Of a stretch of 64,000 nucleotides of DNA, positions 35,374 through 48,100 are shown in pieces. Every line of letters begins with the position of its first letter. Positions within the stretch are counted from its first letter, which is position 1. The stretch comes from Stropharia rugosoannulata (lineage: Eukaryota; Basidiomycota; Agaricomycetes; Agaricales; Strophariaceae): assembly GCA_028532985.1 (NCBI GenBank), contig JANCIK010000003.1, positions 258,001-322,000 of the forward strand, written 5' to 3'. A model generated the notes under the pieces. That model was not told where the DNA came from and ran no database searches. It saw nothing but the letters and a program-made list of their open reading frames with translations. The translations under genes were made by a program, and so were the position numbers.

Positions 35374-37221
35374 TCACTCACACTTTGGTGTAGGCAGGGA
35401 TATTGTAGCGTCGCTTAAGAAATAAACATCCTCTGGAGTTTCCTTCTCGAAAGTAATTGTTATAGCGTTGACCTCTGGGTGCCTTTGCAACTCATCCGGA
35501 ATCTCGAAGTCCTGTGAGTAGAAGAACCTATTGGCACTTGTCTCCATCTTTCTTGCGTCAGCTATTTGTTGCCCGTTGAGCGCTATGTTTATTTTTCCTT
35601 TCGACTTGAACGCGTGTCTTAGCGTCAGCACAAGCTTTTTCTTTTCCTCGACAGCGAATCTCAATGTACATTTCAACCCCGAAGAACGTCCAAAGGCGAG
35701 AAAGGTCCGATTCGGCCTTCGAGGGTCGCTGGTGTCTAAGGTGCAGTTTACCCTTTGAGTTTCGGCGCCTAAGGCCCAGTTAGTCACAGGTTTTTGAGTG
35801 TCGGCACCTAAGAACCTATTCCGTCTTTCGGTGTTGGCACCTAAGAACCGGTTATGCCGAAAGTCGGTGACCTCTATATTTTCGAACTCGGATACCATTT
35901 AAAGACCGCCACTGACCAGGATTTGGTGAATATTATTGGAAAGAATTGTCTGTACGCTGTCTGGCATATGAAGTTGGCTGGCAAAAATGATTCCAGTGAT
36001 GATTGCATTTCCGAAGTCGATATAATCCTCTTAGAATGGACTGATACGCATGGAGTTGCAGGTGAGCTCTGTGGCTCTCCGATTCTGGCATCCGTTTTCG
36101 CATTACCGTTTTTCTCAGAGGCGTCTCTGCTAATACAGTCGACTTTTCCGCTGGTTCCTGCAAGCGAGCTGGTGCTATCAAAGCCAAGTTTGGAAGCATC
36201 TGTGGCCTCTTCAGACGGTCGATATTTATCGACAAAGTATAAAATTGATGCATGGCTCTGCTTGAGGGCTAGCGTAAGGTTGCCAACACCACCAATTCCG
36301 TCCACCAGATCCTCCGATATTATGAGATACTTTAAATGCTTGTCTTTCAAATATAGCTGCAAATCAAGTGCTTTAACACTCCAATATTTCCTTTCGGCCT
36401 TAAATTCATCTGGTATGAAGGTGATCGTCTTCAGGAACCGTGGATGGCTCATCATATCGAATTCACAAGCGTGTTTCTTCGAGTAGTCTTGCGACTGTTG
36501 CAGCCGGGTCGAAGAACGTATAATGAGGTTATTTCTGTCGGGCTCATCCAGGGCTTGAGCCTTTCTTTGAAGCCGTCTGTTCATGCAGTCCTCATAGTCC
36601 TCGTTTCGATCGTTTGTGCCGTGTTTGCTCGTGGAGTTATACTCTGTGGATTGAGGCGACACTTGAAAGCTTCCACCCCCACCCGCATTCACATAATTGA
36701 TCCATCCAACGTCTCTAGTGATCCACTGCCACTTGTGTCCGAGTGGACACCCTTTTCCTTTCGAGTCTGTGATGTATTTCCTTCTTGAAACACGTTCTTC
36801 AGTGGAGTGAGATTCCTCGTCAATCCTACTCTGCATTCGCTTCCTATCTATCCGAGTGATTTGTTGGAGAGTCCTGTCTCTCTCGCGCTTCAGCCTAGAC
36901 TCCAGTTTTGACGCCGCTCTTGTGGCATTTTGTTCCATATAAATGGACGCATGCTGCGAGATGGACGCTGGTGAATCTACGAGCTGATCGTTGCTGCTGT
37001 TCTCGGGAGGTGAGTCTTGCGAGAATAATCGAATGACCTCCCTTGACACCGCCTTATTGACATGTTCTTCTTTAACGAGAGTCAGCCACTGTAAATACGT
37101 TCAAAAGCATTTTCTCCATTTGTGACTTGATTTCTATAATGAGGATTTCTATCTCATTGATCTCGATGATCTCAAGTTCCGAAAGTGGGGTGTCGTAGTT
37201 ATGAAAAGGAACTTGTTCCAT
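35374..37221 (-). CDS. Unrecognised multi-exon protein
   Basis: I do not recognise this protein. Two large blocks are open: one running down from about 37049 to about 35890 and one from about 35890 to 35374. A short upstream exon may begin at the ATG at 37221 (MEQVPFHNYD...) and join across a 37-nt intron. The protein is hydrophilic with charged, coiled-coil-like segments (RLKRERDRTLQQITRIDRK), a CPLGHKWQW motif near a Gly-rich turn, and a C-terminal block of alternating beta-type sequence (KLVLTLRHAF...KINIALNGQ...AITITFE). Near the junction of the two blocks, three copies of an LGA(N/D/E)T motif coincide with three tandem acceptor-like CTTAG sites. No signal peptide or membrane segment. Exon structure is uncertain. 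Confidence 0.45.
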
Positions 37222-37307
37222 GAGTTCTGCAGCGTACAGGTTCGAGCAGTCGGTTATCCATCTCTCCAAAACGATCCATAAGAAGTACTACATACATCCA
37301 GAGATAC

Positions 37308-39779
37308 CTACAACGGATGTTCAAGCGATATGTTCATGAGGAACCGCATAGGATCGTCACGATAAGTATCATTCGTTATTTCTGGGTGGGATGAAGAAAA
37401 TATTGGGAAGGTGTAAAGCTGCGGTGAACCTAACGTGTACTCCGGCCAATCAAGTCCATCGGTGTCGTTGCCGAGATTGGGATCGAGGTTGTTCGCAAAT
37501 TCCACGAGATAATCATCAAGTAGATGAGTGGTGAGGTCAGAGCTGTGAAACTATCGTGAGAACATATATATCGTTAACATACGGTAGAATAGCATTGAAA
37601 CAATGAAAAACTGACTGAACCAATAACTGGTGTGTATTTTAAGCGCCTACTCACTAAATGCACGAAGGTTAGGTGGTTTAGCAGGAGAAGATTTGACGAG
37701 TGCAAATTCTTGACGCACAATACGACCATATCTTTTGCTTGCCTGACAAGTGTTCTAGGAAGAACCGTCTTGGAGCCTGAAATACGACGTCGCCTTGAAA
37801 GGCAGCGATACGTTTGTACTGTGGCGTGATTTCATTCAGGCGAGATGTGTTGAACGGCGAGCCATCACTAGGGTCAGACGGATAGTATGACCAGAGTGGT
37901 TCAAGTTGCCCTTCAGTAGCGCCTGGGATGAAGACAGTTCTTGTATACTCCCTGAATTCCTCATCTGTCCTGTTGTGGTTTATAAATGTTAATGAGTAGT
38001 GATTCAAGTAACTTAGATACCAGTGGTACTTACGTCACGTTTCTGCTCGACAAAGAAAAAAGTGTCCCTTCGTCATCAACATTGCCTGGAAAACGACATA
38101 GGTAAGTTGAAAGTCCATAGGCAATTTGCCATACCAGAGACGATAGGCACATTCACCACCTTCCCTGCCCGTACTAATTTTTGTGGATTATCTTGGAGGA
38201 ATACTCCGTCTGCTCTTGGAGACCATGCCAACGCCAAACTCTGTAGCAACGAAGTAAGTCTCAATGAAGGATGAACCAAGCATTTACAAAAATTGTCTAC
38301 CTGATAAGAAAAATAATTAGGCGTATTGTTGACGGCAGCCTGCAAATTATCCACTGGAACTGCTCTTAGGCAGGTAAGAGTGTCGTTGGAGCTTGAACAA
38401 TTCGTTTGGTTGACTAACGAGTCGTAGTATACCTTTTTACGTTATAATAAGTGGACGTTCAGGTCAAGAACGTCAATTTCACCTGTCCTCCTGTTATATT
38501 GCCAACAGGTATTGGAGCACCAGATTGCATGAACGCCCCACTAAACAGACCAGAACTATTGCCACCATATGCGAGCATCTGTAGAGAAACAGAAATTGCT
38601 CCAGCAGACTGTCCCCATCTTATTAGAGAGGATTAGGCTAGGCAATAGGAGAAAGAACGTCGATGATTCAACTCACAGTGTAACTCGAGTGCTATCCCCG
38701 CCGAATAAGTTGATGTATTTCTGTATCCATTGCAGAGCAGTATGCTCTGTATATCGAAACTCGGTCACTCTTTACGAACGATACGCAATGTAACTTACGA
38801 TCAACAAGTCCTGCATTTCCAGTCCTCGCATTCAGGATTTCTCTGCTGGCGAGAAAGCCCCATGCTTTAAAAAGAATTAGCGCTCGGGTTACTAACCATG
38901 CAGTACTAACGTACCCGAAACCCTAATAAAGGAGACAAGCTGACATTTATTTTTTCAGAACAAGGGTGATGGCACACACCTGTAATTCATAGCAGCATAT
39001 ATGACTGGCTTTCCCATTTCCATAGATCTATTGACTATACGTGTCGCTTGATCATCATATCTGATAGTGGATAAGCGCCACGTAAAAACACAGAAAGGGA
39101 TACTCACTCTCCAGCGCTCCCTCTTTCAAAGCCACCTTTTGCAGAAGTTGATAATAGGTTTAGGATACTGCTCTACTTCGTACATACCACCATATATCCA
39201 CTGTGTAGAACATTTTATAACTTGAATTGTATATATTTAATTTTTAGAGACTCACAACAATGACTGGGAGTTTAGCGTCAGAAGTGACATTGGATGGTTT
39301 AATGACATTTACAGTCAAGCCTATAGAGTCCAGTTAAATGACGGTTGAATCGCAATTGCAAATTTGACTTACAATCTTCACTTTGGGGAGGACTGTCTGT
39401 ATCATTTTTCGAGACACTAGGGATGCTTGCATTGAAGATGTTCTGCAAGGAGATAGGAAAGGGGGCACTTTGTTGGAGGCATGATGGACCATAGGACGTG
39501 GCATTTATAGAGCCATTATAAGATGTTATCGCCTGTGGTAACGCAAAGCGCAGGTTTCCAACACTATGCAAATGAGACGATGAATGAAAAGGATTTGAAT
39601 GCAACTTACGGAGGAACTGCAAAGGGAATACCTAGAAACTTTGATAAAGTTCCCTGGGTAATGCCAGTGACTGTGGCCGCATCTAGGGTGATATTTGGCT
39701 CCAAAGAGCTATCAAATGTGACAGGAGATGCAGATGAAAGAGAAACACCGGATAACAGTATGGTCGTTAATAAACGCAT
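37308..39779 (-). CDS. Secreted type-B carboxylesterase/lipase
   Basis: Alpha/beta-hydrolase that cleaves carboxylic esters; the signal peptide (MRLLTTILLSGVSLSSASP) predicts secretion. The exon chain runs from 39779 to 37308 with about ten short introns; the first exon ends at 39610 and the second starts at 39563. Family landmarks in order: GTLSKFLGIPFAVPP, NLRFALPQ, the oxyanion-hole region, QWIQKYINLFGGDSTRVT, the nucleophile elbow WGQSAGA (about 38600-38620), FMQSGAP, then ITPQYKRIAAFQGD and FQAPRRFFL, and the end WPEY...LYTFP...ITNDTYRDDPMRFL. These match fungal cholinesterase-like lipases of about 540 residues. It is divergent with the thioesterase gene, 478 bp away. Confidence 0.8.
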
Positions 39780-40257
39780 GCTAGACCATCTATCGCAGTA
39801 CAGGAGGGAAGAAGAGCAGTGGATGCTTGAATTACACTGCCGTTTTGTTCGTTCTTCGAGCTTGTCTCAGACCCTTTTGAGTCATTCTTGACGACGTTCT
39901 ATATGGTCGCACCGAGGAGGACAAGTAAATTCTTACGAAAATAACATTTGCTGTGGACTGAGACATCGGTAACGGTACATTCTGCCGGGAATCGACTCAT
40001 AATGCGTAACGCGTAATAATTGATGAGGGTAACAGGGATTGGACGAACAGAGTCGAAAAATCGAAAAGATTCAACCTAAACGTTGCCCAAACGTCTAATG
40101 ACAGGCATAAACACTCCCGTTGCGCTATGTTTGGTTCCAAGGGTGTTACAGTGACGGATACCGGTTTTCCATAGCCGGCCAGTGTCCCAGCATTCCTCCC
40201 CTTTTCCGCAAGTCTTCCAGAGAGTAGTCGCGTTGAATTAGGGAGTCGTCAAGACAT
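39780..40257. promoter_or_regulatory. Divergent promoter region, esterase and thioesterase
   Basis: 478 bp between two genes transcribed away from each other, so it must hold both promoters. I see no clear TATA box or named operator. There are pyrimidine-rich tracts upstream of the thioesterase start. Confidence 0.4.
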
Positions 40258-40839
40258 ATGGCCGAATCAGAGTTGAAGAACAGGGCGCGTTCCGACTATG
40301 TTTACTTCCTTTCATATCGCACACGATGGTAGGCCCCATTTACGAAGACTGATGATTGTTCGAATCGAAATGATGTTCAAACTGACGATTACATTCAGGA
40401 GCGATAATGACCAGTACTCACACATGAACAACTCAATTTACTACCACCTTTTTGACTCCGTTATCAACACATACCTAATTGAAAGGTGTGGCATGGATCC
40501 CAAGTCTTCGCCATTGATCGGGCTCGTGGTCTCATCGTATTGTCAAGTGTGTGCTATTCAGAATGACATAGGAGGAATGACATTCCAACTGAATATTTTT
40601 AACAGTTCTTCGCCCCTTTGGGCTTTCCAGAAGTCCTCGACATTGGTCTGCGCGTCAACAAGCTAGGAAACAGTTCGGCGTCATACGAGGTTGGTGTATT
40701 CAAACAGGGAAGTAAAACTGCAGCCGCAGTTGGTGGATATACACATGTGTTTGTAGGAAGTGAATCCCGCAAGAGCACCAAGATGACTAGGGGGATTAGG
40801 GAGGGCTTGCAGGAATTATTGGTGAAGGCAAAGCTCTAG
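40258..40839 (+). CDS. 4HBT hotdog-fold thioesterase
   Basis: Small acyl-CoA thioesterase-type protein of about 150 residues. Exons 40258-40328, 40399-40546 and 40606-40839 join in frame. The 4-hydroxybenzoyl-CoA thioesterase signature is visible at residues about 25-40 as DNDQYSHMNNSIYYHLFDS, with the acidic/His/Asn active-site pattern D-x-x-x-x-H-M-N-N. The following strands (DIGLRVNKLGNSSASYEVGVF, AAAVGGYTHVFV) complete the hotdog fold. There is no targeting peptide at the N terminus (MAESELKNRARSDY). Substrate cannot be told from sequence. The gene ends only about 130 bp before the L28 start. Confidence 0.8.
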
Positions 40840-40968
40840 ATATGAGTACGGGCCGGATGTATTTGCGTATGCTTGGCAAGAGGCAGCTGTACAGTTGATG
40901 CAGCCACTGAACGGATTTGGACAACCGCCTCCTCGTCGTCGAGCCCGTTCCTCACAGTCTAAATCAAA

Positions 40969-41932
40969 ATGTCCAACGACCTCCAGTGGCTCCTTCTCCG
41001 CGTATGTCGCTGTATTCATCTGAAAATTACGCCAACCAATGATCCTAACGAGCAGTATGTAGCAAAACAACTCCTTCCTCGTGAAGCGAGTTCCTGAAGG
41101 CCCCGTCTTTTCGAAGGAGCCTGTGCGTCGTATTCCTTGATCAAAAGCCCATCAATGGTGCTGACCTGGATATTTCAGGGTAACCTCCTTAACCTGAACT
41201 CCTACAAGTACTCGGGTTTGGCCAACTCGAAGGTACATTTCACCTTATTTATTTATGAATGTCCAATTAACTCGCTCTTAACACAGGTCGTGAACGTTGA
41301 GGATCAGTCTGGAGCCATCAAAATCCACACCCGCAAGGTTAAGGCCTCCCCCCACACCGTTGCTCCTGCTGTTGCCACCACTGCCGTTCGCCCCCGTTCG
41401 AGCGCTCGTCGCGCCCTCGGCATCGCTTCTGCCCCCGCTAAGCGTGGTTACAGGCCTGATCTCCGTGCCGTGAGTATTCTACACTCACTCTTATTTTCTC
41501 TTTCGTTTCGTTTTTCTTCTATTTATATCGATTTGATTTCGTCGGAAACAACGCATTCTCGTTAGAACCCACTGGAACTACTGAAAAGTAATTGAAGGAT
41601 GGGCGTGGACATGTTTGCAATATAAACCCAATCTGTTGAGAACGATCAAACTCAACAGAAACCTCGCCTCGTCGCTATCGGCCACCGTTCGTCGCTCAAC
41701 GCGGCTGTCCGACTCGTTGGCGATGACATCCTTTTTTCTAATAACTATCTACTTCATGTCTTTTTTTCTTTTTTTTTTTTTTTTTTTTTTTTTGTTAATC
41801 TTTCTTCTAAATCTCAATACTAACATAGTCTGGTGATAGGCAACTCTCGCCCGTGTTTCTGCCCTGCTCGCTGCTCAGCGGGAGCCCAAAGCTAAACCCG
41901 CTAAGAAGGCGCGTGGCAGCAAGAAGGATTAA
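40969..41932 (+). CDS. RPL28: 60S ribosomal protein L28
   Basis: Eukaryote-specific protein (eL28) of the cytosolic large ribosomal subunit, about 140 residues, the usual fungal length. Five exons: 40969-41001, 41063-41122, 41179-41232, 41287-41469 and 41840-41932, all in frame. It starts MSNDLQWLLLR, then QNNSFLVKRVPEGPVFSKEP, NLLNLNSYKYSGLAN, and a basic C terminus with KKARGSKKD. Introns 1-3 are short, with clear branch sites such as CCTAACG near 41044. The fourth intron is 370 nt and carries a T tract of more than 30 nt with few interruptions, much longer than other introns in this window. Confidence 0.92.
41470..41839 (+). other. Long fourth intron of the L28 gene
   Basis: A 370-nt intron with GTGAGT donor and TGATAG acceptor, in a region where other introns are mostly 45-75 nt. 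It contains a near-pure T tract at about 41761-41794. Introns of ribosomal-protein genes often host snoRNAs, and a weak box C-like GCGATGA occurs near 41721, but no matching box D was found in the expected position. It is listed so the spacing is explained, not as an RNA gene. Confidence 0.5.
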
Positions 41933-43284
41933 TCTGTATTCACTTCTTTTTTCGCGCTCTCTGTATACACACATATGGTCCATGCACATGCAATACACAT
42001 TTGCGACCGCCAAACAATGATTTCTCAGAAACAATTTGAAGATATTGGTACGAAAAGAGCTAATTGCCGAACGGGATCTCCTAGCTTCTCTTCAACTTCC
42101 CAATAGTTTGCCTGCGGGTTGGCTAATTCTCGTGCCGGTCCCATGTAACTTTGATGCTGAATGTGTGTCCCTGGTCGGCCTTGTGTTCTCTGTTTTCCAA
42201 TGTGCGGTCTCTTTTACATTCTTGTCTGTTTTCTCTCTTCTTGGAGGGGCTTCCTCTTCGTACTGGTGATTTAGATGCAATGGTGATTCATTTGCTGACG
42301 GTGAAGGCCTTGGGTAATCGACCACTACGTCATCTGTGCTCTCAGTTGGTAAGGGAGTTGTATCGCTGCGTCATCTCAGATACGATATGTTAGTAGTAAG
42401 TCTGGTACCTACACATGCACAACAGGCTTGTGCTTAGTGGACGTAGACAGACGGCGCCCACCAACCTTGACTACACGGTATGGTTTAGGTCAATGCAATT
42501 ATGAAAGGCCCAATGACTTACGAGCCGGTGCATGTTGGATGTGACTAGTATCCGTCATTCAAGTAACAAGTTTTCAAGACAGACTATGAGTTGGGAAGGA
42601 CGTGGGGAGAACGGGAGATGCGATTATATAGCTGCTGGTGTGGGGAAACCAATGGATACAAGCTCGATCAGGTCGCCTGGGCCAATTATATACACCCCAC
42701 GGGTCTGAGAATGATCTCATGACCGGTAAATGTACGACAAACATGCCACTACCCCAGGACGAAACTAGCCTCCAGCCCGCCCTGGCTGGACTAGGAGTGG
42801 CCGAGGTCGCGCGCGCGCTATCTCGTTCTGTTACGAAAATGCAAACGATGGCCTATTAATACACTGCAGCCTTGATGCTTTGCGATACCTAGGCGTCAAC
42901 ATGACTCTAGCAGCCCGCCTTTAGGAGCCCGTTCACCCCATACATTCCCTTAGGCCCCAAAATTAACCTGTGCCTACCTTTGCGTCGTATCAGAATGTCC
43001 TGCTCTAAAATAGATGTGGGACTTTTATCGTCGAGGACTACTTGCACAAACTACTGATGTTGAGCTTCGTGCAGTGACGGGAGGCCCTTGTGTTTGAGCT
43101 TTCATTCAGTGAGTTTGCAGGTGCCTCATTACATGTATAGGCTTGTTACTATTAACTCCCCGAAGAATATCCACTGAGCGTGTATTGGGTCTACCAGCGT
43201 AAGTTCAGTAGAGGTTATAACCTTATGATTCATTATTGGACTTACATGCTACATATGTGACCGAGCTGCGACCGCATGGTATGC
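41933..43284. other. 1.35 kb without a recognised gene
   Basis: Lies between the convergent ends of the L28 and ETF-alpha genes. It holds both 3' untranslated regions and terminators, but I see no exon chain with a recognisable domain. Open stretches near 42036-42325 on both strands are low-complexity or hydrophobic and lack splice continuity. Confidence 0.4.
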
Positions 43285-44429
43285 CTACTTCTTCAGTTTC
43301 TCAGTTAACTCAGGAACCGCCTCGAAAATGTCAGCTACGAGCCCGACATCGGCCACTTGGAAAATAGGAGCATCGACGTCCTAAATAGGATATTAACGCA
43401 GGAATACCGGATCGACCAGAACATGACGTACCTTGTTAATAGCGACGATAAGCTTTGAGTCCTTCATACCGGCAAGATGTTGGATGGCGCCGGAGATACC
43501 AAGGGCGATATAAAGTTCTGGAGCAACAACCTTTCCAGTTTGGCCAACCTGCAAAGAGTTGTCGGCATAACCCGCGTCAACAGCAGCGCGAGACGCGCCA
43601 ACGGCTGCGCCTAACACGTCAGCAAGGGGATAGAGAGTCTGCGCAAATGTTTCGGCATTCTTCAACGCGCGTCCGCCGGAGACAACGCGCGACGCCACGC
43701 CAAGGTCGGGGCGGTCTGACTTGGTAATAGTGGTTTTGATATGTTCCGTTGGTGCATCGGCTACTTCAACAGCATCAACAGCAGTATCGGACGCTGCGGA
43801 GTCATGCTCCGGAGCAGGCGCAAAAGCAGTGCCACGAACGGTGAAGAATTTAATGGGAATATTGGCAGGTGCACGAACAGTGGCAATGGCATTGCCCGCG
43901 TAGATTGGGCGAGTAAAAGTGGTGCTGCCCGCTGTTGCATCATGCTCGAGAGAGGTGATGTCGGAGACCGTTGGGGCATTGAGGCGCGCGGAGACACGAG
44001 GCAGGACAGATTTTGCGTTGGATGAAGTGGCTGCAACGACGTGAGTGAAGGGCGACGAGTCGGAAAGGAGTTTCTCAAAAAGTGGTGCCAGGGTCTCTGC
44101 AACAGGATTAGCGTATTGTGAAGATGTCGAGTGGAGGACCGACGTCACTCCTTTCAACCTGGACACACGATGCCGTCAGTGAGAGCAAATGGGCACATAT
44201 GGGAAGCGCACTTCTTGACTTTGTCCACGACGCCGGGGACATGTTCAGCGCTCCCCACTACCAGCGCAGAGATTTCTCCTCCGAGCTGTTGTGCGGCGGT
44301 CAAGGCCGATAGCGAGCCCGATTCGAGGACGCCACCGCGGTGCTCAACGAATACGAGAGCATGGGGCGATTGCGCTGTCGCGTATGAACGGGCGAGGGCC
44401 CGATGGCAGAAGGCTCTGGTTCGTAACAT
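43285..44429 (-). CDS. Electron transfer flavoprotein alpha subunit, mitochondrial
   Basis: Alpha subunit of the matrix flavoprotein that carries electrons from acyl-CoA and related dehydrogenases to ETF-ubiquinone oxidoreductase. Three exons: 44429-44212, 44158-43432 and 43380-43285. The N terminus [19 protein letters not shown] is a mitochondrial presequence. The ETF domain follows ([11 protein letters not shown]...[17 protein letters not shown]). The C-terminal FAD-binding domain has SGGRALKN, the [11 protein letters not shown] and [20 protein letters not shown] motifs, then [20 protein letters not shown] and the end LTEKLKK. Length is about 346 residues, normal for the family. The last exon is split from the conserved INK-D motif by a 51-nt intron. 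Confidence 0.9.
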
Positions 44430-45120
44430 CTACAGACAATGAAAATTTGATATGAAGAATAACCAGTTGTAACATACCTAGATGATGACCGCCGCTGAGG
44501 AGAAGGAGCAAGAGTTGTTAGACGGATCCATGCCTGCATCCGAGTCCGGATCCCGAATCATGTGCGACTGTCTGCTTCCCACGACTTCCAAGACGACATC
44601 ACGTTGCAGAAACGACTTGGAGTCTTCTTTTTCAACGAGCACACTCTCTTATATCCACACATTTTTAATAACAGAAAATGTATATTGACGCGATATAATA
44701 GTGTCTGTCCCAAAACTACGAACGTCGGGTGTACATCAAATAATGAAAGCGGCAACGTCCAACTCTGAAGAGACTTGATACCCTAATCCCCGTGAATCCA
44801 CCCGATCTCAAGACGAGACCGAACGGCGCGAATTGCGAGCACTCGATATTCCACGAACGTAACAGGCCCCAAGTGTAGGAAACTCCCGATGGGAAAACTG
44901 GGGCCTTGACTAGTTTCATGGGTTGGTGTTCATGACAGGATAGTGATCACGCAAAGAAAGAAGCTGCAAAACAGATTGGATTGGACCGAGGACAAGATGC
45001 TGGTTGCAGATCAACAACAGACGCTGGCTTTTCAATGAAGATAATCTTCCCACGGCACGCCTCGAACCAAATACGACCAACGTCAAGGAGCGCGTCCTCA
45101 GTTTCAACCCAACCACTACA
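44430..45120. promoter_or_regulatory. Divergent upstream region, ETF alpha and XPF-like gene
   Basis: About 690 bp between two oppositely transcribed genes. It should contain both promoters. The frame upstream of the XPF-like start stays open back to about 45004 without a stop, so a longer N terminus is possible. No other feature seen. Confidence 0.4.
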
Positions 45121-48100
45121 ATGAATTCCTCTGAATTAAATGCTCAAAATGTTTCCGAATCTCCTGAATTTTGCCTTCATATTCACAATTTGCTTCATGA
45201 CTACGCGACTACTCACCTTACCTCTAACTATCTTACCTTGACCGAAGACTTTGTCTGCGAGGTCAGCTTCAGACTCCGTCGCGCCTAACACACGCATTCA
45301 AATTGTTGTACCCAAGTTCATCGCATATCTGCAGCCTGTCCCTCTCAGGAACACATACTCACTTGCCCTAGAAGTTGATCCTTTTCAGACTTTCTCAGAC
45401 CTACATAGACTCTCTTTAATCAAATCCTACGATGAAGTGGCCCAGACAACGAAAGAGGCTCTTGCATATCTTAAGCAAATCATGAGCTCTGTCCCCAGGA
45501 AACCCCTAACGGAAAGAATAGCATGGAGTGACTGCTGTGCGCCTATCTCCTGCCTCCGTCTTCTTGTATTTTATCTAGGCGTCTAGACGGCAGTTCGTCT
45601 CCTCCGGACCCTTTCATACCCGCTCTATCGCGTCGTTCTCGCAAAGCCACACCTAAATTAGGCAAGAAGAGAACGAAACAACGGCCTGCTGAGACATTGA
45701 ATCGCCTCGTGAACAGCCAGAGAATCAAGCCTGTCATAGTGGACCCGATCAAAGATGATGTTCTCGTTATTGAAGACATATTGTACGTAATTTCATGTAT
45801 TGAACGTTCGCGGGTTCGGCTGATCTTTCTCTTTCAGAAATCTCAAGCACAAAATCGTGCCCGAAGAGGCACCTGCCGTCCGCAGTCTGTTGAAAACGAC
45901 AGCAAATATGTTGCAAGCCCAGAAATCCTACAAGAACCGATACTTGGATTTCAACACCATGTGTGAGATTACAAATGACGAGCCAACCTGGCCCGAAGAA
46001 GCTTTCGTCGTATTGTTTCCAAAATCGAGGATTCCTGGATCAGGAATTAATAATCCTGACGGGATTCTCCCTGAGCTATCTAGCATCTTGAGTATCCCAA
46101 CTGTCATTACGGAAATGGTTCCAGTTGAAGAACCGGATGGCGACCTTTCGCGGCAGAACCTGGTGGTTGTCGATGGCTGGGGTAAACATCGTTCAGACTT
46201 ACGTTTATATGCAGCCATATACTCATGAGCAAATCATTCATATAGAGACTATCAGATCATCACCTCCATCAACGCCTATCTCTGAATACGAGGAGGATCA
46301 AATCGACGAATTAAACATGGTCTCATCGCCTGCCACCGAACCTCTGACTGAGGAGATAGCGAATTCAAAACTAGGTGTGCAGCAATAAAGGCTTTTTTGT
46401 TGTTTTTTCCGCAATTATAATGGCAAGAAAGAACCTATTTTAATTCCTAGATCACGAAAAATTGGAGGGAAGAGTGGAATTGCGCCGCATATACTGGCTA
46501 AGAAAACGTTTGTCCCTCAGTGGTCGCCGGAAATAATTCTTACCAAGGAGATCTATGCAGGTTGAATACCTTTCTTCAACCTCTTCTCAAATCGAAGGCA
46601 TTATTCGTAGAAGTCAGTCACGCAAATATAGAAGAGACGCCTCCTTCACCTACCCCATCTTCTCTGTTGGGACAACCACCTTCTAACTTAGAAGAAGCCA
46701 TTGAAGATAAAGGCGTGCACCAAATTAACCTACAAGAAGAAGACTTGGATGTAGAGCTGAAAGTTCTTTATGAAAGTCATGGTCTGGGTAACTATATAAT
46801 GAAGGAAACTCTAGATGACCAGCAGGATATATTCATGGAAGGTGACTCCTACCCTTTTTATTCTAGACTATAGTTGACTGTCATCAACATAGTACCGACT
46901 TTGCAACCTCCCAACATTCACCCACCGAATGATTTGCATCTTCCCCAGTCTTTTTCTGAGCTTCTGCTCCCCTCTACGACAGATGGTAAAAATAAAATCG
47001 GTCTTGACAAACAAACAGCGCATTTGCACCACCGATTTCTGAAGAAAGTCAGAGGCAGGGAATCTCTGGCGCTTGCCCTGTCTTGGGTGTTCGTGTTTTC
47101 GTTGGACTGTTTTTAACGATACTGATGTTTCTTCAGCCCATTCACTGTTGACAAGAAGTTGCCATCCACTTCAGAACTTATAGGCGTGGCAGACCTATTT
47201 GACGAAAACCAGATGGCCTCAGAAGTAAACCAACTAAAACTCGGAAAATTACTCAATTCCATTGAAATTAGCGATGAAGATACTTCCGAGATACGTTGGG
47301 CAAATTTTGACACTAATGCAGCTTGTCCTGTTGACATTTCAGACGTGCCTAGGATCATGCTAACAAGGCAGGAACGCCGCAGGCTTGCGAAGCTTGAAGG
47401 CAAACTGGACGCGTCGAACTTAAAGGAGGAGCTGTCTGATTATCTGAACGCGCTCTCTGTGCCTAATGACCCTGGAGAATATGCAGACGTTGACCGCGCT
47501 GCTCGCGACTTGAGCTCTGACGACGAAATTGAAAGGCCTACTAAGCGGCCACGTCTGGAAAAGACCGTCTTAGAAGCACCGGGAGACTTTCTGTCGTCTT
47601 CTCCTTCTGTAGACTGTGCTCATTATCTGCATCCTGCTTCGCCTGCCCCCTCCGCCTCTGACGACAAAGAAAACTGGCCTGTTCTTACATCTTCTGCGCC
47701 AGAGATGGTAAATCACGCATACACGGGCAGCTATCTTGATCTGAAGAACGAGACTGACAGAGTTGTCCCTTTCTGCCAGGACGAGTCGCTTTATGTATAC
47801 TCAGAAGACCAAGAAACCTTCGAACCTTTGTCGTTTGGATCATTCCAACCTGGTTTGCGGAATGCGCCGTACCTCGACCAGATGCTCTCGGAGAATGACT
47901 TAGAAATGAAGGATATGCCTGTTCAGAGCTCGGTCACCTTGACTGACAATACTGCTCCGGAGAGCTTGTCTTTCAACAATTCAAGGTACCTTGACCTTGT
48001 CTCTGACCCTGAAATCTTAGCACACACTCTCGGGATAAGAAGTTTTGCTCAGTTACGAGCAAAACGGATATCGGAACCACAACCAATTCCTGCTGCTCAA

